This document shows positions 34,053 through 46,000 of a stretch of DNA of 64,000 nt, piece after piece. This stretch comes from Phytophthora sp. 'mugwort' (lineage: Eukaryota > Oomycota > Peronosporomycetes > Peronosporales > Peronosporaceae), in NCBI GenBank assembly GCA_033558025.1, contig JAUCEF010000012.1, positions 1,488,001-1,552,000 of the forward strand, given 5' to 3'. Position numbers and translations under genes: made by a program. Below the pieces are notes generated by a model that was not told where the DNA came from, did not search any database, and saw only the letters and a list, made by a program, of their open reading frames with translations. Numbering within the stretch: position 1 is the stretch's first letter; the number at the start of each line of letters is the position of its first letter.

Positions 34053-36987
34053 ATGCAGGCCACGGGCTCCACTGGTGACGGGGCGGGAGTAGGCGCCAAG
34101 CGCGGCCGCAGCGGCGCCCCCACGCTCACCCCGAGCGGTGCACCAATTGAGCAGCTGGTGGACTCGACTGCCGAGGCCGTGAAGACGCGCTTCCTGCAGT
34201 TTCTGTGCGGCTACGGGCAGCAGGACGTTGCGGACGAGGTCCTGGACGCCCCAGCAAAGATCAACTATAGCCAACAAGCCGAAGTGATGCGCAACACGGA
34301 GACCTCCTCATTGTTTGTAGACTTTTCGCACGTCCTGGAGTTCGACCCGGACTTGGCACAAGCTCTACAGGCCCAATACTACCGCTGGGAACCGTATCTG
34401 AGACGTAGCGTCTTCGAGTTCATCAGCCGGGAGGACGCAGCCTACACGGTCAACGAGGACGCCAACAAGACGCAGCGAGAGTTCTTCGTTAATTTTTATA
34501 ACTTCCAGCACGTGTCGCAGTACGGATGCTGTCCTACTTTATATATGTTAGGATATGTTAGGCTGGAGTAATAATGCTATACTTTCTTCTTGTTGCGACA
34601 GTATTCGCGACCTCAGGACCAGGAGTATCGGCGAGTTGCTGTCATTCTCCGGAACAGTGACCAGGACTTCTGAGGTGCGTCCAGAATTGCTCTTCGGAGC
34701 GTTCACGTGTGGAGACTGTGGCGGAGACACCACGGGAGTCGAGCAGCAATTCCGGTACAGTGAGCCAGTCAAGTGTCAGAACCCGTACTGTGCGAACACG
34801 TTCGCGTGGGAACTCAATACCGAGAGGTCGGTCTTTGTGGACTGGCAGCGTGTCAAGGTGCAGGAGAACAGTGATGAGATTCCGGCTGGAAGTATGCCCA
34901 GATCGATCGATGTCATTCTCAGACACGAAAACGTCGAGCAAGCCAAGGCTGGTGACCGCGTCGTCTTCACTGGGACATTGATTGTAGTGCCGGACGTGTC
35001 CAAGTTTGCCAAGGCTGGAGGAGAGACGGCTGTGGCTACTCGTAATAATGCCCAGCGACGTGGTGGAGAGAATAGTACGCAAGGAATGGAGGGTGAAGGT
35101 GTGCGTGGTCTCAAGGCACTCGGTGTGCGTGAGCTTACCTACAAGACGTGCTTTCTTGCGTGTAGTGTACAGACGATGGAGCAGCGCTTCAACAGTATCT
35201 CTATCCGCAGTGAATTCAATGAAGATGGCGCTGAAGGAGAAGACAGTGGCGAGGCTGCGCTACAGGAATTTAGCGATGAGGAGTTGGCTTCGATCCGTGA
35301 TATGCAGCAAGACCCCGACCGGTACCTGAAGATGGCGAAATCAATTTGTCCGTCAGTGTATGGACACGATGAGATTCGCAAGGGCATTTTGCTCATGCTT
35401 TTCGGTGGTGTCCACAAGAAGACACTCGAGGGTATCAAGCTGCGTGGCGACATCAATGTTTGCATTGTCGGAGACCCGTCCACAGCCAAATCGCAGTTTT
35501 TGAAGTATATTGTCGGATTTTTGCCGCGCGCCATTTACGCATCAGGAAAAGTGAGTTCTGCTGCCGGTTTGACTGCCTCAGTGACACGAGACGCAGACAG
35601 TGGAGACTATTGTGTGGAGGCCGGTGCGCTAATGCTGGCAGATAACGGCATTTGCTGCATCGACGAGTTCGACAAGATGGACCCAATGGATCAGGTCGCG
35701 ATTCACGAAGCTATGGAGCAGCAGACGATCTCGATCACCAAGGCTGGCATCCAAGCCACGCTGAACGCACGCACGAGTATTTTGGCAGCCGCAAACCCAT
35801 ACAATGGTCGATACGATAAGACCAAGACGCTCAAGTATAACGTCAACATCTCGGCGCCTATCATGTCGCGTTTCGACCTGTTTTTCGTCATTTTGGATGA
35901 CAGCGATGAAGTTACAGACCAAAAAATTGCAGAACACATTGTGAACATTCATATGCCAAGCGAGCTGCAAGTCGAAGCTACAGAGAATGGTGCGTACAGT
36001 GAAGAAGACCTGAAGCGCTTCATCAAGTTTGCGCGCACGTTGAACCCGCTGATTACGCCTGAGGCCAAGCGTATGATGGTAGCATGTTACCGGAGTCTTC
36101 GTGAGAATGACGTCGTGAGTAATGGCCAGACCAATATCGCCTACCGCATTACGGTGCGTCAGCTGGAATCTATGATTCGTTTGTCGGAAGCTTTAGCAAG
36201 ACTCGACCTCAGCGGGACAGTGCTGGTCTCGCACGTGCAAGAAGCGTACCGGCTGCTGAGCAAGTCGATCATTCACGTTGACACGCAGAATGTCGAGCTG
36301 GAAATGCCCGTACCTGTAGCAGTTGAAGGTGAGGACGATGATAATCACAACGAAGGTGGCGGTGTTGATGACAGAGACGATGGAGGTGGCGGGAGTGGTG
36401 GTCAGAACGGTACTGCTAATAGTGCTAATGGTAAGGCTTCCAACGTGGCTAGTAACTCAGCGACGCTGGACGGTACACCGTCCAAACCGAAGCAAGTCTC
36501 GACAACGTCGACATCTCTCTCTTTTGAGCGGTTCGCAAGGATTCAGAAGGCTATTGGTCGGTTCATCCGCGAGAAAGAAGAGGCAGCATTGAGTGCCAAG
36601 CTTGCTCGCGATGCGATCCGAGCCCAGACGGCGAGCGGAGAAGCTGAACAGAAGGAGGACGAGGACGAATACGAAGAAGAGGCGACTGGTGTGCTGCAAG
36701 GAGAGCTCGTGACATGGTACCTGTCGTCGCAAGACATTACTTCGGAGGCACAGCTTTCGCGTGAGAAGCAGATGATTTGCTCGGTCATTGACAAACTCCT
36801 GCAGGATAAAATCTTGTCTGTCGTGGACATGGAAGAGGATGAAGAGGACGGCGACGAGACCATGCAAGGCGATGACGAGAAGGACAAGAAGACCAAGCAG
36901 CACGCCAAGAAACTCTCTCTTGAGGAAGAGGACGCCAAGAAACAGCAACGGTATTTAACAGTGCACCCCAACTACGCCTTCGAGTAG
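34053..36987 (+). CDS. MCM6: DNA replication licensing factor MCM6 (two exons)
   Basis: This is a subunit of the MCM2-7 replicative helicase that unwinds DNA at forks in the nucleus. I assemble join(34053..34519, 34602..36987), 950 residues. The 82-bp intron starts GTACGG and ends GCGACAG. Splicing joins HVSH to IRDLRTRSIGELLSFSGTV, as in MCM N-domains. A zinc finger CGDC-x18-CQNPYC lies near residues 192-218, with Walker A GDPSTAKSQFLK near 445, Walker B CIDEFDKMD near 507 and the arginine-finger motif SRFDL near 577. EQQTISITKAGIQATLNART is typical of MCM6. An acidic, Gly/Asn-rich linker (about residues 720-790) and a winged-helix-like C-terminus follow. This is somewhat longer than animal MCM6 (about 820) because of the acidic insertions. 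Confidence 0.95.
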
Positions 36988-37106
36988 AGAAAAAAAACAG
37001 TAAAAAACAGTAGACAAATCAACCAAAAAGTACATGCAGTGAAGATTTAAATTATTGTATCTTAGAGGGTCGCTTCAGTCAGTAGCCAAGTCAGCCTAAC
37101 TGTAAC

Positions 37107-38581
37107 ATGCTGAGCGTCTACACCGCGCCACTGGGGGCGGGGCAGCCCCCAGGAAGCAGTACGACGGAGGAAACCTTCCTCCAGGCTGAGCACTTTGTGG
37201 CCGCGGTGCTTTCCCGACTGGAAAAGGACCCCTTGTCGGTGTCTCCTCGGCTTTGGGCGTTCCAGCAGCAGGCCACGGCGAATCGGTTGTGGGCCTTCAA
37301 GCAACAGGCGCTCGTGGGCTCATGCGATGCCTCGCGCGGCTCCAAGAAGTACGAAGAGTTCAACCCGCAGAAAAACGCCACGGGGCTACTAGGCTTCGGC
37401 TGCTGCCAGTTCGTCGCAGGAGACGACTCCAAACTGTAAGGAGAGAGTCGCTGAGTACTCACTCATTTTTTTGCTAATGCATGTCGTGAATGGTGAGTAC
37501 AGGAAGATGTGGCAGAAACTCGGCGATATGTCAGCGGAGGAGGCTCAACGCGAGTACATCCGCGTCGTGGAGGACGTGCTGCCGCAGTGGCAGTCGCCAC
37601 CAAGTTGGGATGGAGCGCTACTAGTGAGTAACTAGCTACACGAACAATGACAAAGTTATCGAAGATATTTATCCGACTCATTGCTGTTTGTGTTGATCTG
37701 TTGCAGCGCACGTGGACGCCCGATGACTGCAGCGACCGCTGCTCTGTGTGTCACGAGGTCTTCACCTTCCTCAACCGTCGTCACCACGTGAGTCACAGGT
37801 GAATTCTGTCTTGATACCTTGACCATTGTGCGCTAATTGAACGTTTCCATGACGTCATGGCAAGTGCCGACGCTGCTTGAACCTCGTGTGCGCCGTATGT
37901 TCGCCTCATACGGTCCCGCTTCGCGTGTTCTCGGAGCCTACAGGCAAGCGCCAGCGCGTGTGTGCCAGCTGCTTCGATGAGATCGGCGAGGCTGCTCGCC
38001 GCGGCTCGCTAACCAGCAGCAGTGACCAAGTGCGCGAAGCGACAGTGCCGCTTCCAGCCGAAAACGAGAGCTCCACGTCCGAGGACTTGATGATCCAAGA
38101 GACTGACAATGGTGAGGCATCCTCCGAGTCAGCACTCGCTTCGTCCGCTGCCATCCACTTGGGCACGCTTGAGTTCCTCCAGGGAGCGTACGGGCAAGGT
38201 TCCAAGGTCTACCGCAAGACGTGGCACTCGTACTTCTTCGTGCTGCTGGTGCGCAAAGGTTCGTTGGGCATGTTTGCGTCTCAGGCCGAGCACCTCGCCG
38301 GAAGTGAACCTCCTGCTGCTGTGTTCAAGCTCAGCGGCTACACGCTTCGCATCCGCTCGCAGCCCAAGCGGCCGCATCAATTCCGTCTCACACACAGCAC
38401 AAAGGGCGGCGGCAGTCCGAAGAAGCCGCTACACTTTGCTGCGTCGAGTCTAGAAGAGATGAACGGCTGGATCGCTGCACTGATCAAGGCCATCGCTGTG
38501 GCTGATGAACTTGAACGCATTGCGACGGAAGAAAGACTCAACGGTACAAAGCAGACAGAGAGCGAGACCGCATCGCAGTAG
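37107..38581 (+). CDS. acyl-CoA-binding / FYVE / PH fusion protein (four exons)
   Basis: I assemble join(37107..37435, 37503..37623, 37707..37787, 37865..38581), 415 residues. Introns of 67, 83 and 77 bp are all GT-AG. Residues 25-150 resemble an acyl-CoA-binding domain: RLWAFKQQALVGSC, KYEEFNPQKNATG, then across the first junction KMWQKLGDMSAEEAQREYI. Residues 152-215 are a FYVE finger with WTPD, CSVC, the basic RRHHCRRC, VCAVC and QRVCASC, giving all eight zinc cysteines. FYVE domains bind PI3P on endosomes. Residues about 274-386 form a PH domain that ends in the conserved Trp helix MNGWIAALIKAIA. The likely role is a lipid or acyl-CoA sensor on endosomal membranes (inference). The second and third introns flank and split the FYVE domain. 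Acyl-CoA-binding activity is the least certain part. Confidence 0.85.
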
Positions 38582-39129
38582 TAAGAAGGAGATGACCCGA
38601 GCACTGAGTGAAGCTGTGTGGGGTGGGGAAAATATGACGTCTTCTTCTTCATATTCATCAATGGCAATCATAGTACTATATACTTCGTAGTTCTACAACA
38701 AAAGCGGAGGCGTTAATAGAGCCTGGGGGAAGTTGCTAGATAGGTTCGTAGATACACGCGACGATCACACAACGGACACACGCACACACGAATGCGAGCT
38801 GCCGACTTTGACTGGGGGCGCGGCACTTGGAGGGGGGTTGTTAACTGAGGTGGAGGGGGGGGGGGGGGGGCTTGAACTACTTGCAACTCCTTCGTCATCT
38901 TCTTCATCTCTTGTACAGTGAGGGACCCAGCACGCCTTCATAATGGTACACTTCGTGGCTGCTGGATCTCTCGTTGACGGAGGAGGGTAGGTAAGTTAAA
39001 TAAAATTCATCTCTTGGAACACCCGCAGCAGGCGACGCAACGAGCAGTACAGAGGGAAGGTAGCTCGCTCTACGTGTAGAACGGCGTCTGAGTGGGACTC
39101 ACACCAGACTCTTTCCTCTGCGCTTTGCT
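38582..39129. other. spacer with G16 tract
   Basis: Holds the 3' ends of the convergent ACBP-FYVE-PH gene (plus) and the Tyr-rich gene (minus). A G16 run is at 38855-38870. No gene is supported. Confidence 0.4.
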
Positions 39130-39654
39130 TTACTCCTGCACGATCATACACCGCGAGAGCGGCGCGTTGACAGCGCACGAGAAGAACTCGATTGTCTGGT
39201 TGCCGGCCGTTATCATGACTCTACCGGATGGAGTCTTGCCGATCTCGTACTTGCTGAGCTTGACGGGCGTCGGTACGGTGGGTACGGTGGTCATGTCGGG
39301 GCTCGCGATGCCCATGGTGTAATCGTCCAGTTCGTCCAGTTCATCTGCGTAGAAAGGACCCTCCTGCGAAGATGAGGACGCCGTAGACGCGCCTGAGTTG
39401 TAGTACTCCTGTTGATGCTGGTTGTAGTACGTGGGGCTGCTGGGCGACGAATAGTATTCTGCATAGCTGCGCTGCTGATAAGATGTGGGCTTCACAGGCG
39501 ACGAGTAGCCGTCGTAGGCGCTGTACTTAGTGGGAGACGAGTACTGCGGATGGCTGTACTTGGTCGGTGACGTTGTGTACTGCGTCTGGTAGCTGTTATT
39601 GCTACCGCCGTGGTGTCGGGAATACCGGGGACTGGCGTACATAGTAGTTTGCAC
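39130..39654 (-). CDS. Tyr/Ser/Pro-rich low-complexity protein, function unknown
   Basis: An intronless frame of 174 residues. Residues 1-95 are made of irregular repeats around SSPTKYS/YSSPVKPTSY/YYSSPSSPTYY, rich in Tyr, Ser, Pro and Gln. An acidic patch ELDELDDYTMG follows. Residues 125-174 are ordered, with a VPTPVKLSKYEIGKTPSGRV stretch and a beta-like end (ITAGNQTIEFFSCAVNAP). The repeats recall the phosphorylated heptads of the RNA polymerase II tail and other SP/TP kinase targets, but no family is recognised. The biased but regular composition and clean frame make it a likely gene. Confidence 0.65.
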   Translation of the reverse strand: MQTTMYASPRYSRHHGGSNNSYQTQYTTSPTKYSHPQYSSPTKYSAYDGYSSPVKPTSYQQRSYAEYYSSPSSPTYYNQHQQEYYNSGASTASSSSQEGPFYADELDELDDYTMGIASPDMTTVPTVPTPVKLSKYEIGKTPSGRVMITAGNQTIEFFSCAVNAPLSRCMIVQE

Positions 39655-41400
39655 TTGAGCTTTGTATACTTGAGCTTGGGAGGCGCGTGGCTTTTTCGGG
39701 AATGGCAGGCACGCAGCGAGCGCTAGCCCCCAAACGGTAGTTTACCGTATTTTTATTTGAAATTCGAAAGGTACGAACCCTGCACTGTCCCCGTTTATGT
39801 CGCAGCTTTCCCTTTTCACTTGCACTTATATGCGCGTGAGGATGGACATCATGCGCGAGAAAGCCAGTCCGGAAGGGAATTTATCGCCAGGGCGAGAATA
39901 GATTACCACTGTCTGCGAGAGGGGGGGCTGCTCGGGTGTAACGGCCGACCCCATACTCGACCCGAGTGTTTTGCGGTATCTGGCTCCGCTCCCCCATGTT
40001 GTCCGGTTGAAGCAGACGTCGGAAGAGGCTTGAGCGTGGATTTCTCGTGACGCAGTGCAGCCACATGCCCTTGACAAGCTGCTGCTGTTGCGATCTTCTG
40101 GTGGCGTCAAGGTCAGTACATGTGCCAGCAAGGTGTCGCTGCTACAGGCGCTTTTTGCCGGCCGACAAGGTGTCGATTCTGCACAGTTGATGAAACGCGA
40201 ACCCTGGGGGTCGCGGCCCTGAGTTCTCGCGTAACGGTGCCGTTCTCCAAACCATGCCCTGCCTGTGTTTCTTATCTCTTTTCGTTGCACCGAGACAATA
40301 TCATCGTTCCGCGCCGCTATAATACAAGCGATAAGAAGGCAAAGCGGAGCCGAGCGGCACGGCTGCCGATCACCGTAAAGGGCGCCACCAGCGAAGACAA
40401 CGGAAACATTGCTTGGAGCTCCCCATAACGCGCCGGCAATGCCACAGCGCCATCTGAAGGGCACGGACCAATCAGAGGGCCGAAACATCCCACCGTCTGT
40501 CACCGAAGGGGATGCACACAGAGCATGCAAACCGCAAGTTTGCCGGGCGTGTCACGGCGATTGCAAGCACCCAGCAAATTTGGCCGGATTCCGCCCAGTT
40601 TTGACTTGATCCTGAGCATCACGCCGTCCAGCAGGCTCCGGCCACCCACCGCCGTGATAGCCGCGCGCGCAGCACATGTACCAGACTGGTACAGATGTAC
40701 CAATCCAGGGCTTAAAGACGGGAAAGCCCTCTCCCGAAGAGTTTGCGCTCATTTGAGACTCGCAACTTGATCTCCACGGTGATTGACGCAGTTTGCGTGG
40801 ACCATAGTGAAGCCCATACAGTAGGCATTACATGTGTCTCAATCCGCAAAGACACGCAATTAAGCAACTTCAATTTGCCGTCATCGCCTGCTCGCGCGAG
40901 CTGTGATGCTGTCATGCGGCCCTCGATGATCGAAAGCTCGCTCGTCGCCGCTCCCCAACACGAAAGCATTGCCGTCGACGCTACAGCCACAGCTGGTCGG
41001 CGAGGGCAAGGGGGCGAGCGCGGCGATTGTGGCCGGCGTGGCGCCACAGCAGTATCGCCGCGAGGACGACACCGAGATAGTATCTTCGCAGTACTGGAGC
41101 AAGTCGTGGTTTGTTAACCAGCGTTGCAATCGGTACAGCTAACTACATGTACAGTGCAAACTTTTGTGGTGCAGTAACTCCGGGGGTGGTTGCCGTTTGG
41201 TGAGAAAATCTTGCCGCTTGCACGTTGCCCTTTGCTCAAGTACTTTGCATCCTGTGACTGCGCTGACAACAACCACACGAAAGATGGGTCAAGTTAAACT
41301 GCAACTAGCAAAACGGTTTATTTAAGTCAAAGGCTATTAATAACCCTGTTTTCCATTTTCAGCTGGGTTCTTCCTTGAAGCTGGCTAGCCCGACTTGCCT
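39655..41400. other. intergenic region, no supported gene
   Basis: A 234-codon minus ORF (39826-40530) and several 80-124 codon ORFs overlap on both strands. They have no domain and a high Arg/Cys/Ser content typical of chance ORFs in GC-rich DNA. The right end is the 3' flank of NFS1. Confidence 0.4.
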
Positions 41401-42822
41401 TTAGTGCGCGTCCTGGCTCCACTGGATCGTGTTGGGGTCAATGCCCTCCTGTACCATTTCCCACAACGGGCTCATCTCGCGCAGACGCGTGACATGCTGG
41501 ACGCACAAGTCCACGGCGTAGTCGATCTCCTGCTCCGTCGTGAAGCGGCCGATGCCGAAACGGATGGACGTGTGCGCCAGGTCCTCGCCCACACCGATGG
41601 CACGCAGCACGTATGAAGGCTCGAGTGACGCACTCGTGCATGCGCTGCCCGAGGACACGGCGATGTTCTTAAGCGCCATAAGCAGACTCTCGCCTTCCAC
41701 GTACGCGAACGACAGGTTGAGATTGCCCGGGTACCGCTTCTCAAGGTCACCGTTGAGGACAACGTGCTCGATCCGGTCCGTGATCCCGTGGTACAGCTTG
41801 TCCGACAGGTAGCTCACCCAACGGTGGTCGTTCTCCATCTCGCGCGCAGCGATCTCGCAAGCCTTACCGAAGCCCACAACCAACGGTGCCGCAAGTGTGC
41901 CACTACGCAAACCGCGCTCCTGGCCACCGCCCGAGATAATCGGTTCGAGACGAACGCGTGGGCGACGACGCACGTACATGGCACCGACACCCTTGGGACC
42001 ATATACCTTGTGACCCGACATTGACATCACATCAATATTCATCTCGTCCACATCGATCGGTAGCTTGCCTAGCATCTGCGCAGCATCCGTGTGGAAGAAC
42101 ACCTTACGCTCACGGCAAATCTGGCCGATCTCCTTCAGCGGTTGGAGCACACCGATCTCGTTGTGCACAGCGATGATCGACACCAGTGCCGTGTCCGGGC
42201 GAATCGCGGCTTTGAGTTGCTCCAGGTCCACTAGACCGTTGGTGCCCACAGGCAGGTAAGTTACCTCGAAGCCCTCGGTCTCCAGCACTCGGCACGAGTC
42301 CAGTACGCACTTGTGCTCGATCTGTGTGGTAATGATATGCTTCTTCTTGGCCTTGGTGAAGTGGGCGATGCCCTTCAGGATGGCGTTGTTGCACTCGGTA
42401 GCGCCCGACGTAAAGATGATCTCCTTCGAATTGGCACCGATCAGATCGGCCACGCTGCTTCGCGCGTGCTCCACGGCCTTGTCTGCGTCCCAACCGAACT
42501 CGTGCGTCGTCGAGTGCGGGTTGCCGTACGCGTACGTCATATACGGCAGCATGGCGTCCAGCACGCGCGGGTCCATGGGCGACGTGGCCTGCACGTCTAG
42601 GTACGCGGGCTTGGCGCCCTTGACGGGTGCGTGCTCGCCACGTACGGCGAAGCCCGGCGAGAAAATCGTCTCCGATCCCACGTTCTTCAGCACGCTGGAG
42701 GGCACTTCATTCACGGGAGTGTAGCGCTTGTCTGTGGCTAAAGCACGCACAGAGGTGGTCGCCTGGGCGGTGCGCACGCGCAGGCCGCTGGTAGCGCGCG
42801 ACAACGTGCGCAAAGACTGCAT
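41401..42822 (-). CDS. NFS1: mitochondrial cysteine desulfurase
   Basis: NFS1 is the PLP enzyme that takes sulfur from L-cysteine (giving alanine) and hands it as a persulfide to the scaffold for Fe-S cluster assembly. It works with ISD11, frataxin and ISCU. The product is 473 residues and intronless. The start [20 protein letters not shown] is an Arg-rich, acid-free mitochondrial presequence. The frame also has an ATG at 42936, but it lies upstream of the predicted transcription start. The PLP lysine is K272 in [14 protein letters not shown]. The catalytic persulfide cysteine is C395 in [29 protein letters not shown] and FHTDAAQ line the cofactor site. The C-terminus [14 protein letters not shown] is the NFS1/IscS type. 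No key residue is missing. Confidence 0.96.
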   Translation of the reverse strand: MQSLRTLSRATSGLRVRTAQATTSVRALATDKRYTPVNEVPSSVLKNVGSETIFSPGFAVRGEHAPVKGAKPAYLDVQATSPMDPRVLDAMLPYMTYAYGNPHSTTHEFGWDADKAVEHARSSVADLIGANSKEIIFTSGATECNNAILKGIAHFTKAKKKHIITTQIEHKCVLDSCRVLETEGFEVTYLPVGTNGLVDLEQLKAAIRPDTALVSIIAVHNEIGVLQPLKEIGQICRERKVFFHTDAAQMLGKLPIDVDEMNIDVMSMSGHKVYGPKGVGAMYVRRRPRVRLEPIISGGGQERGLRSGTLAAPLVVGFGKACEIAAREMENDHRWVSYLSDKLYHGITDRIEHVVLNGDLEKRYPGNLNLSFAYVEGESLLMALKNIAVSSGSACTSASLEPSYVLRAIGVGEDLAHTSIRFGIGRFTTEQEIDYAVDLCVQHVTRLREMSPLWEMVQEGIDPNTIQWSQDAH

Positions 42823-42876
42823 TCTCAGGAAGTGGTCTGCTGACGCTTCGAACGGCTTCTTCTGTGGGCCACTTGT

Positions 42877-42892
42877 GGATATGAATGAAGGA
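42877..42892 (-). promoter_or_regulatory. candidate initiator of NFS1
   Basis: On the minus strand CCTTCATTCATATCC resembles the oomycete initiator TCAWTTYY (7 of 8 positions). It lies about 60 bp before the ATG chosen at 42822 and after the upstream in-frame ATG, which is why that ATG was rejected. Confidence 0.4.
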
Positions 42893-43098
42893 CCACATTC
42901 TCTTTGATAGGTGAATTTAACGCGTATGACACGCATATTTAACGCTTAAACAACGCCCAATCAACCGCACACGCGTCTGAACACATTTGATTGGCTGGAT
43001 CTGTTAAACGGTTAGGGCTGATTGTAGGAATGATGGTCATAATGACTCGCTTCGTATCAGATGAGTGACCTCCAGGTCCCTACAATGCCCACCGACCG

Positions 43099-46000
43099 TT
43101 ATAGTTGCTGTGCAGCTTTCGGGTCGTAGTCCAGCGCCCACGCAGCAAAAGCTGAAGCTGACGTGGACATCCGTCGGAAAAGTGTCTTGGGTCGCTCCGT
43201 AACTGTATAGACCCGGTTCTCACCTGCTGTAGCTGCCTGCGACGACGAAGCAGAGCGCGACTGACCGCGTTCTAGGTCGCTAGGGTTGTCGCTGTCCTCT
43301 TCGTCGTCATAGACGTCCTCCACCTGTACACTGGCCACAACATCGAGGTTGTCCCTGTTGTTCTTGTCGCACTGGCTGTGTATATTCACCATGTTCGGCA
43401 TAAGGATCACAAGATCTTCTTTGCGTGGCATGGGCGTTTTGTTCCGCGTTGAGAGCAACGGCACTCGTCTCGTATCTTGTCGTCTTAGCTGGCCAGTTGC
43501 TGGGTCAGAAGGAGACAACGCTGCAGGCGTTGAGGCTGATGGCTCCGATGACGAGCCCACATTCTCGATGTTGTAGTTTTTCAGCACACGGAACGCTCGT
43601 TTGCGCTGCAGTTTCTCCTCTTCCCGGCGCTCAAGGCGCTGCGCTGGCGTATCAAACACCCACATGGTCTCACCGTCGCTGCTGTTCTGGCGCGTTGTGA
43701 GAGTGGCTCGCGGACTATTTATCTCTGCGTCGCCCTCATGATCGGCTCCGTCTATATGCTCATGCTTCTCGTGGCGACGACGCTTTGTCACGGACCGAGC
43801 TAATGCATGGAAGACATCGGAGATGTTCGAGTCGTAGTGCTTCTCGAACTCGTCCAGCTGGATCTTGCTGTTCAATGCCAGGATCTTTTTCTCGCGGAGA
43901 TTGCACATATGCTCGTCAAAGTCGAACGGATCGTCGCCTAGTGCTTCCTCGCGGTCTTCATCCCGCTTGTCATTTCTTCCACTCACAGAGTCGGGACGAA
44001 TTGCTTGAGTCGTACCATGGAACGACAAGAAGCTTGTAAAGCTACGTCGAGTGCGGTCATGTCGTAATGCGTCCTGACGCTTCTTTTCACGATACGCGCG
44101 AAGCTTCTCGACCTTCTCCATGTGCTTTTCGGCGCGCTCCACAATGACATCCCAACGTTCACGCAGTTGTTCCGACGTGTACAATGCAAACTGCGGTTCA
44201 TAACTATTTTGTTTGGCAAGAAGCCCGTCAAGAACCTGAATCAACTCCCACTTGGGTCCAACGTGTTGAACAGCTAGGACCAACACTTCGTCGTTAAAGC
44301 AGTCACAATGCTTAATGCGCTCCGTGCAGTACGGACAAAGATCCTTCCAGCCCCACGTCTTGATAATCAAGTACCATGCATAGTCCTGAACAAGACCCAT
44401 GAGTGACATTCGCGTGATAGCTGCCAATACACCATAGTAAATAAACTGTTTGAGGAAGAGGCAACTCCGGAACGCCCAGATGTAGAAGATCGGGCCCTGT
44501 GCGAGAGTAAGGAGAACCGCCACTAACACTTGCAGAATGAAGGCCAATCGGAAAGAAAATCCACTCAGATCACCACCAGCGGCCTTTGCACGAAAGTATT
44601 TGCGTCGTTGCCGAAAGATAAGCTTGAAGAGCTCCTTAAATATGGCCTTGCCTGCTGAGGGCATGACAGATACTAGAATAGCGTACAGCACTACTGATGT
44701 GAAGATGGTGATATCGGCACCCCAGGAATCCCGCAACATTACAATGATAAACAGCACGTAGAATGTGACGTAAAGCGAGCACACGACAATGAGAGCCCGT
44801 TCACCACGTGATAATCTTTCGTTCCGGTATGGGCAAAAGATCCACGTAAAGTAATTTTCGTGACGCCACCATGTGTAGAATGGCTCAAAAGGTCGACGAC
44901 ACTTTTTCCAGCAGCATGGTCCACATAACCTAGTCTTCGGTACCTTGCGATCCCAGGGCATGGGTTGCCAGTAATCCACTTCATTTTCGGGTACATTTAG
45001 TTCACGCGCGTAAATGCGTTCGATATTTTTTTCGAAACTTTCACAGTGTGTGATCATCTGGAAGACTCGCAGTCCAAACAATGTGATGATTACGTATGGC
45101 AAGAAGAGCAGTAAATACGCTCCACCAACAATTCCAGATGAGCTGCAGGCCACAGGCATTGGGTTCACTGATATGTACGTGACATTGAAGTGTTGCCATG
45201 CAGCCTTTTTACTCATTTTCTTCTCTTTGTCCAGATCGTACACTTTCTCGTTGGAGTTCACACTCGAAGGCAGTTGCGAGGTTTGGCAGTAATCGCTTGT
45301 CGGGTCTCGCTCGAGATAGCATGGCTGGATGACGAAGTACATGGTCTCCAAGATCGTATTATCGATATAGGTGCGCGGTAAACGAGCAAAAGTCGTCCGT
45401 AGTGTCGATCCCTCTTCAACATATTCGAACGGCTCGCCTTCCACGTAATGTTCATACTCGTCCTCGTTTAGAAGAAGCGCGTTAAAGTACGACGAGTTGG
45501 GATTCACAGTGGCGCTCAAGGTGTCTGGGCTCGGCGTTTCGATCGTATATGTGAGATGGAAGTCAACCTCCTCCAAGAAATGGAGATACGTGTAGTCCTG
45601 TGTAACCTGCACATTCTGTACCGTGAAGGCATCCAAGTGCAGAACATCGTTAAGATGCAGCGCCGACAGCGATAAGCCCAACCAGACGACGACTCCCACG
45701 CCAATGCCCAGCCACGTCCAGACCTGCACGCACCCTCTTCGCTTGCTGTATCTCGTGCCTAGGAAGCCCGTCCAAAAGTGCTTGTGCTCTGGTACACCTT
45801 GCCGTTCGGGTACATATGCTGCTGCCACCTTGCTTGCTTCACTCTGTTCATCGTCATCGTCCTTGTCGTCCGAGACGCCCTCCGTGCGAATCGTGATGTT
45901 GGGTTCATGTCCGACCGACATACAATAAGCCAAATAGGCCTCCAGCAGCTCGGTATCCAGCTTCTCACCCTCCATGCTCTCTTCATCGCCACTCTGTCCA

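Noticed and set aside
34642..35114. Minus-strand ORFs of 112-146 codons across MCM6
   Set aside because: Shadows of the MCM6 coding strand, whose zinc finger and AAA motifs are intact.
39826..40530. 234-codon minus-strand ORF
   Set aside because: Composition is Arg/Cys/Ser-rich and irregular, other frames are equally open, and no promoter or domain is visible.
42823..42936. Upstream ATG extending NFS1 by 38 residues
   Set aside because: The added residues do not look like a targeting peptide and the initiator-like element lies after this ATG.
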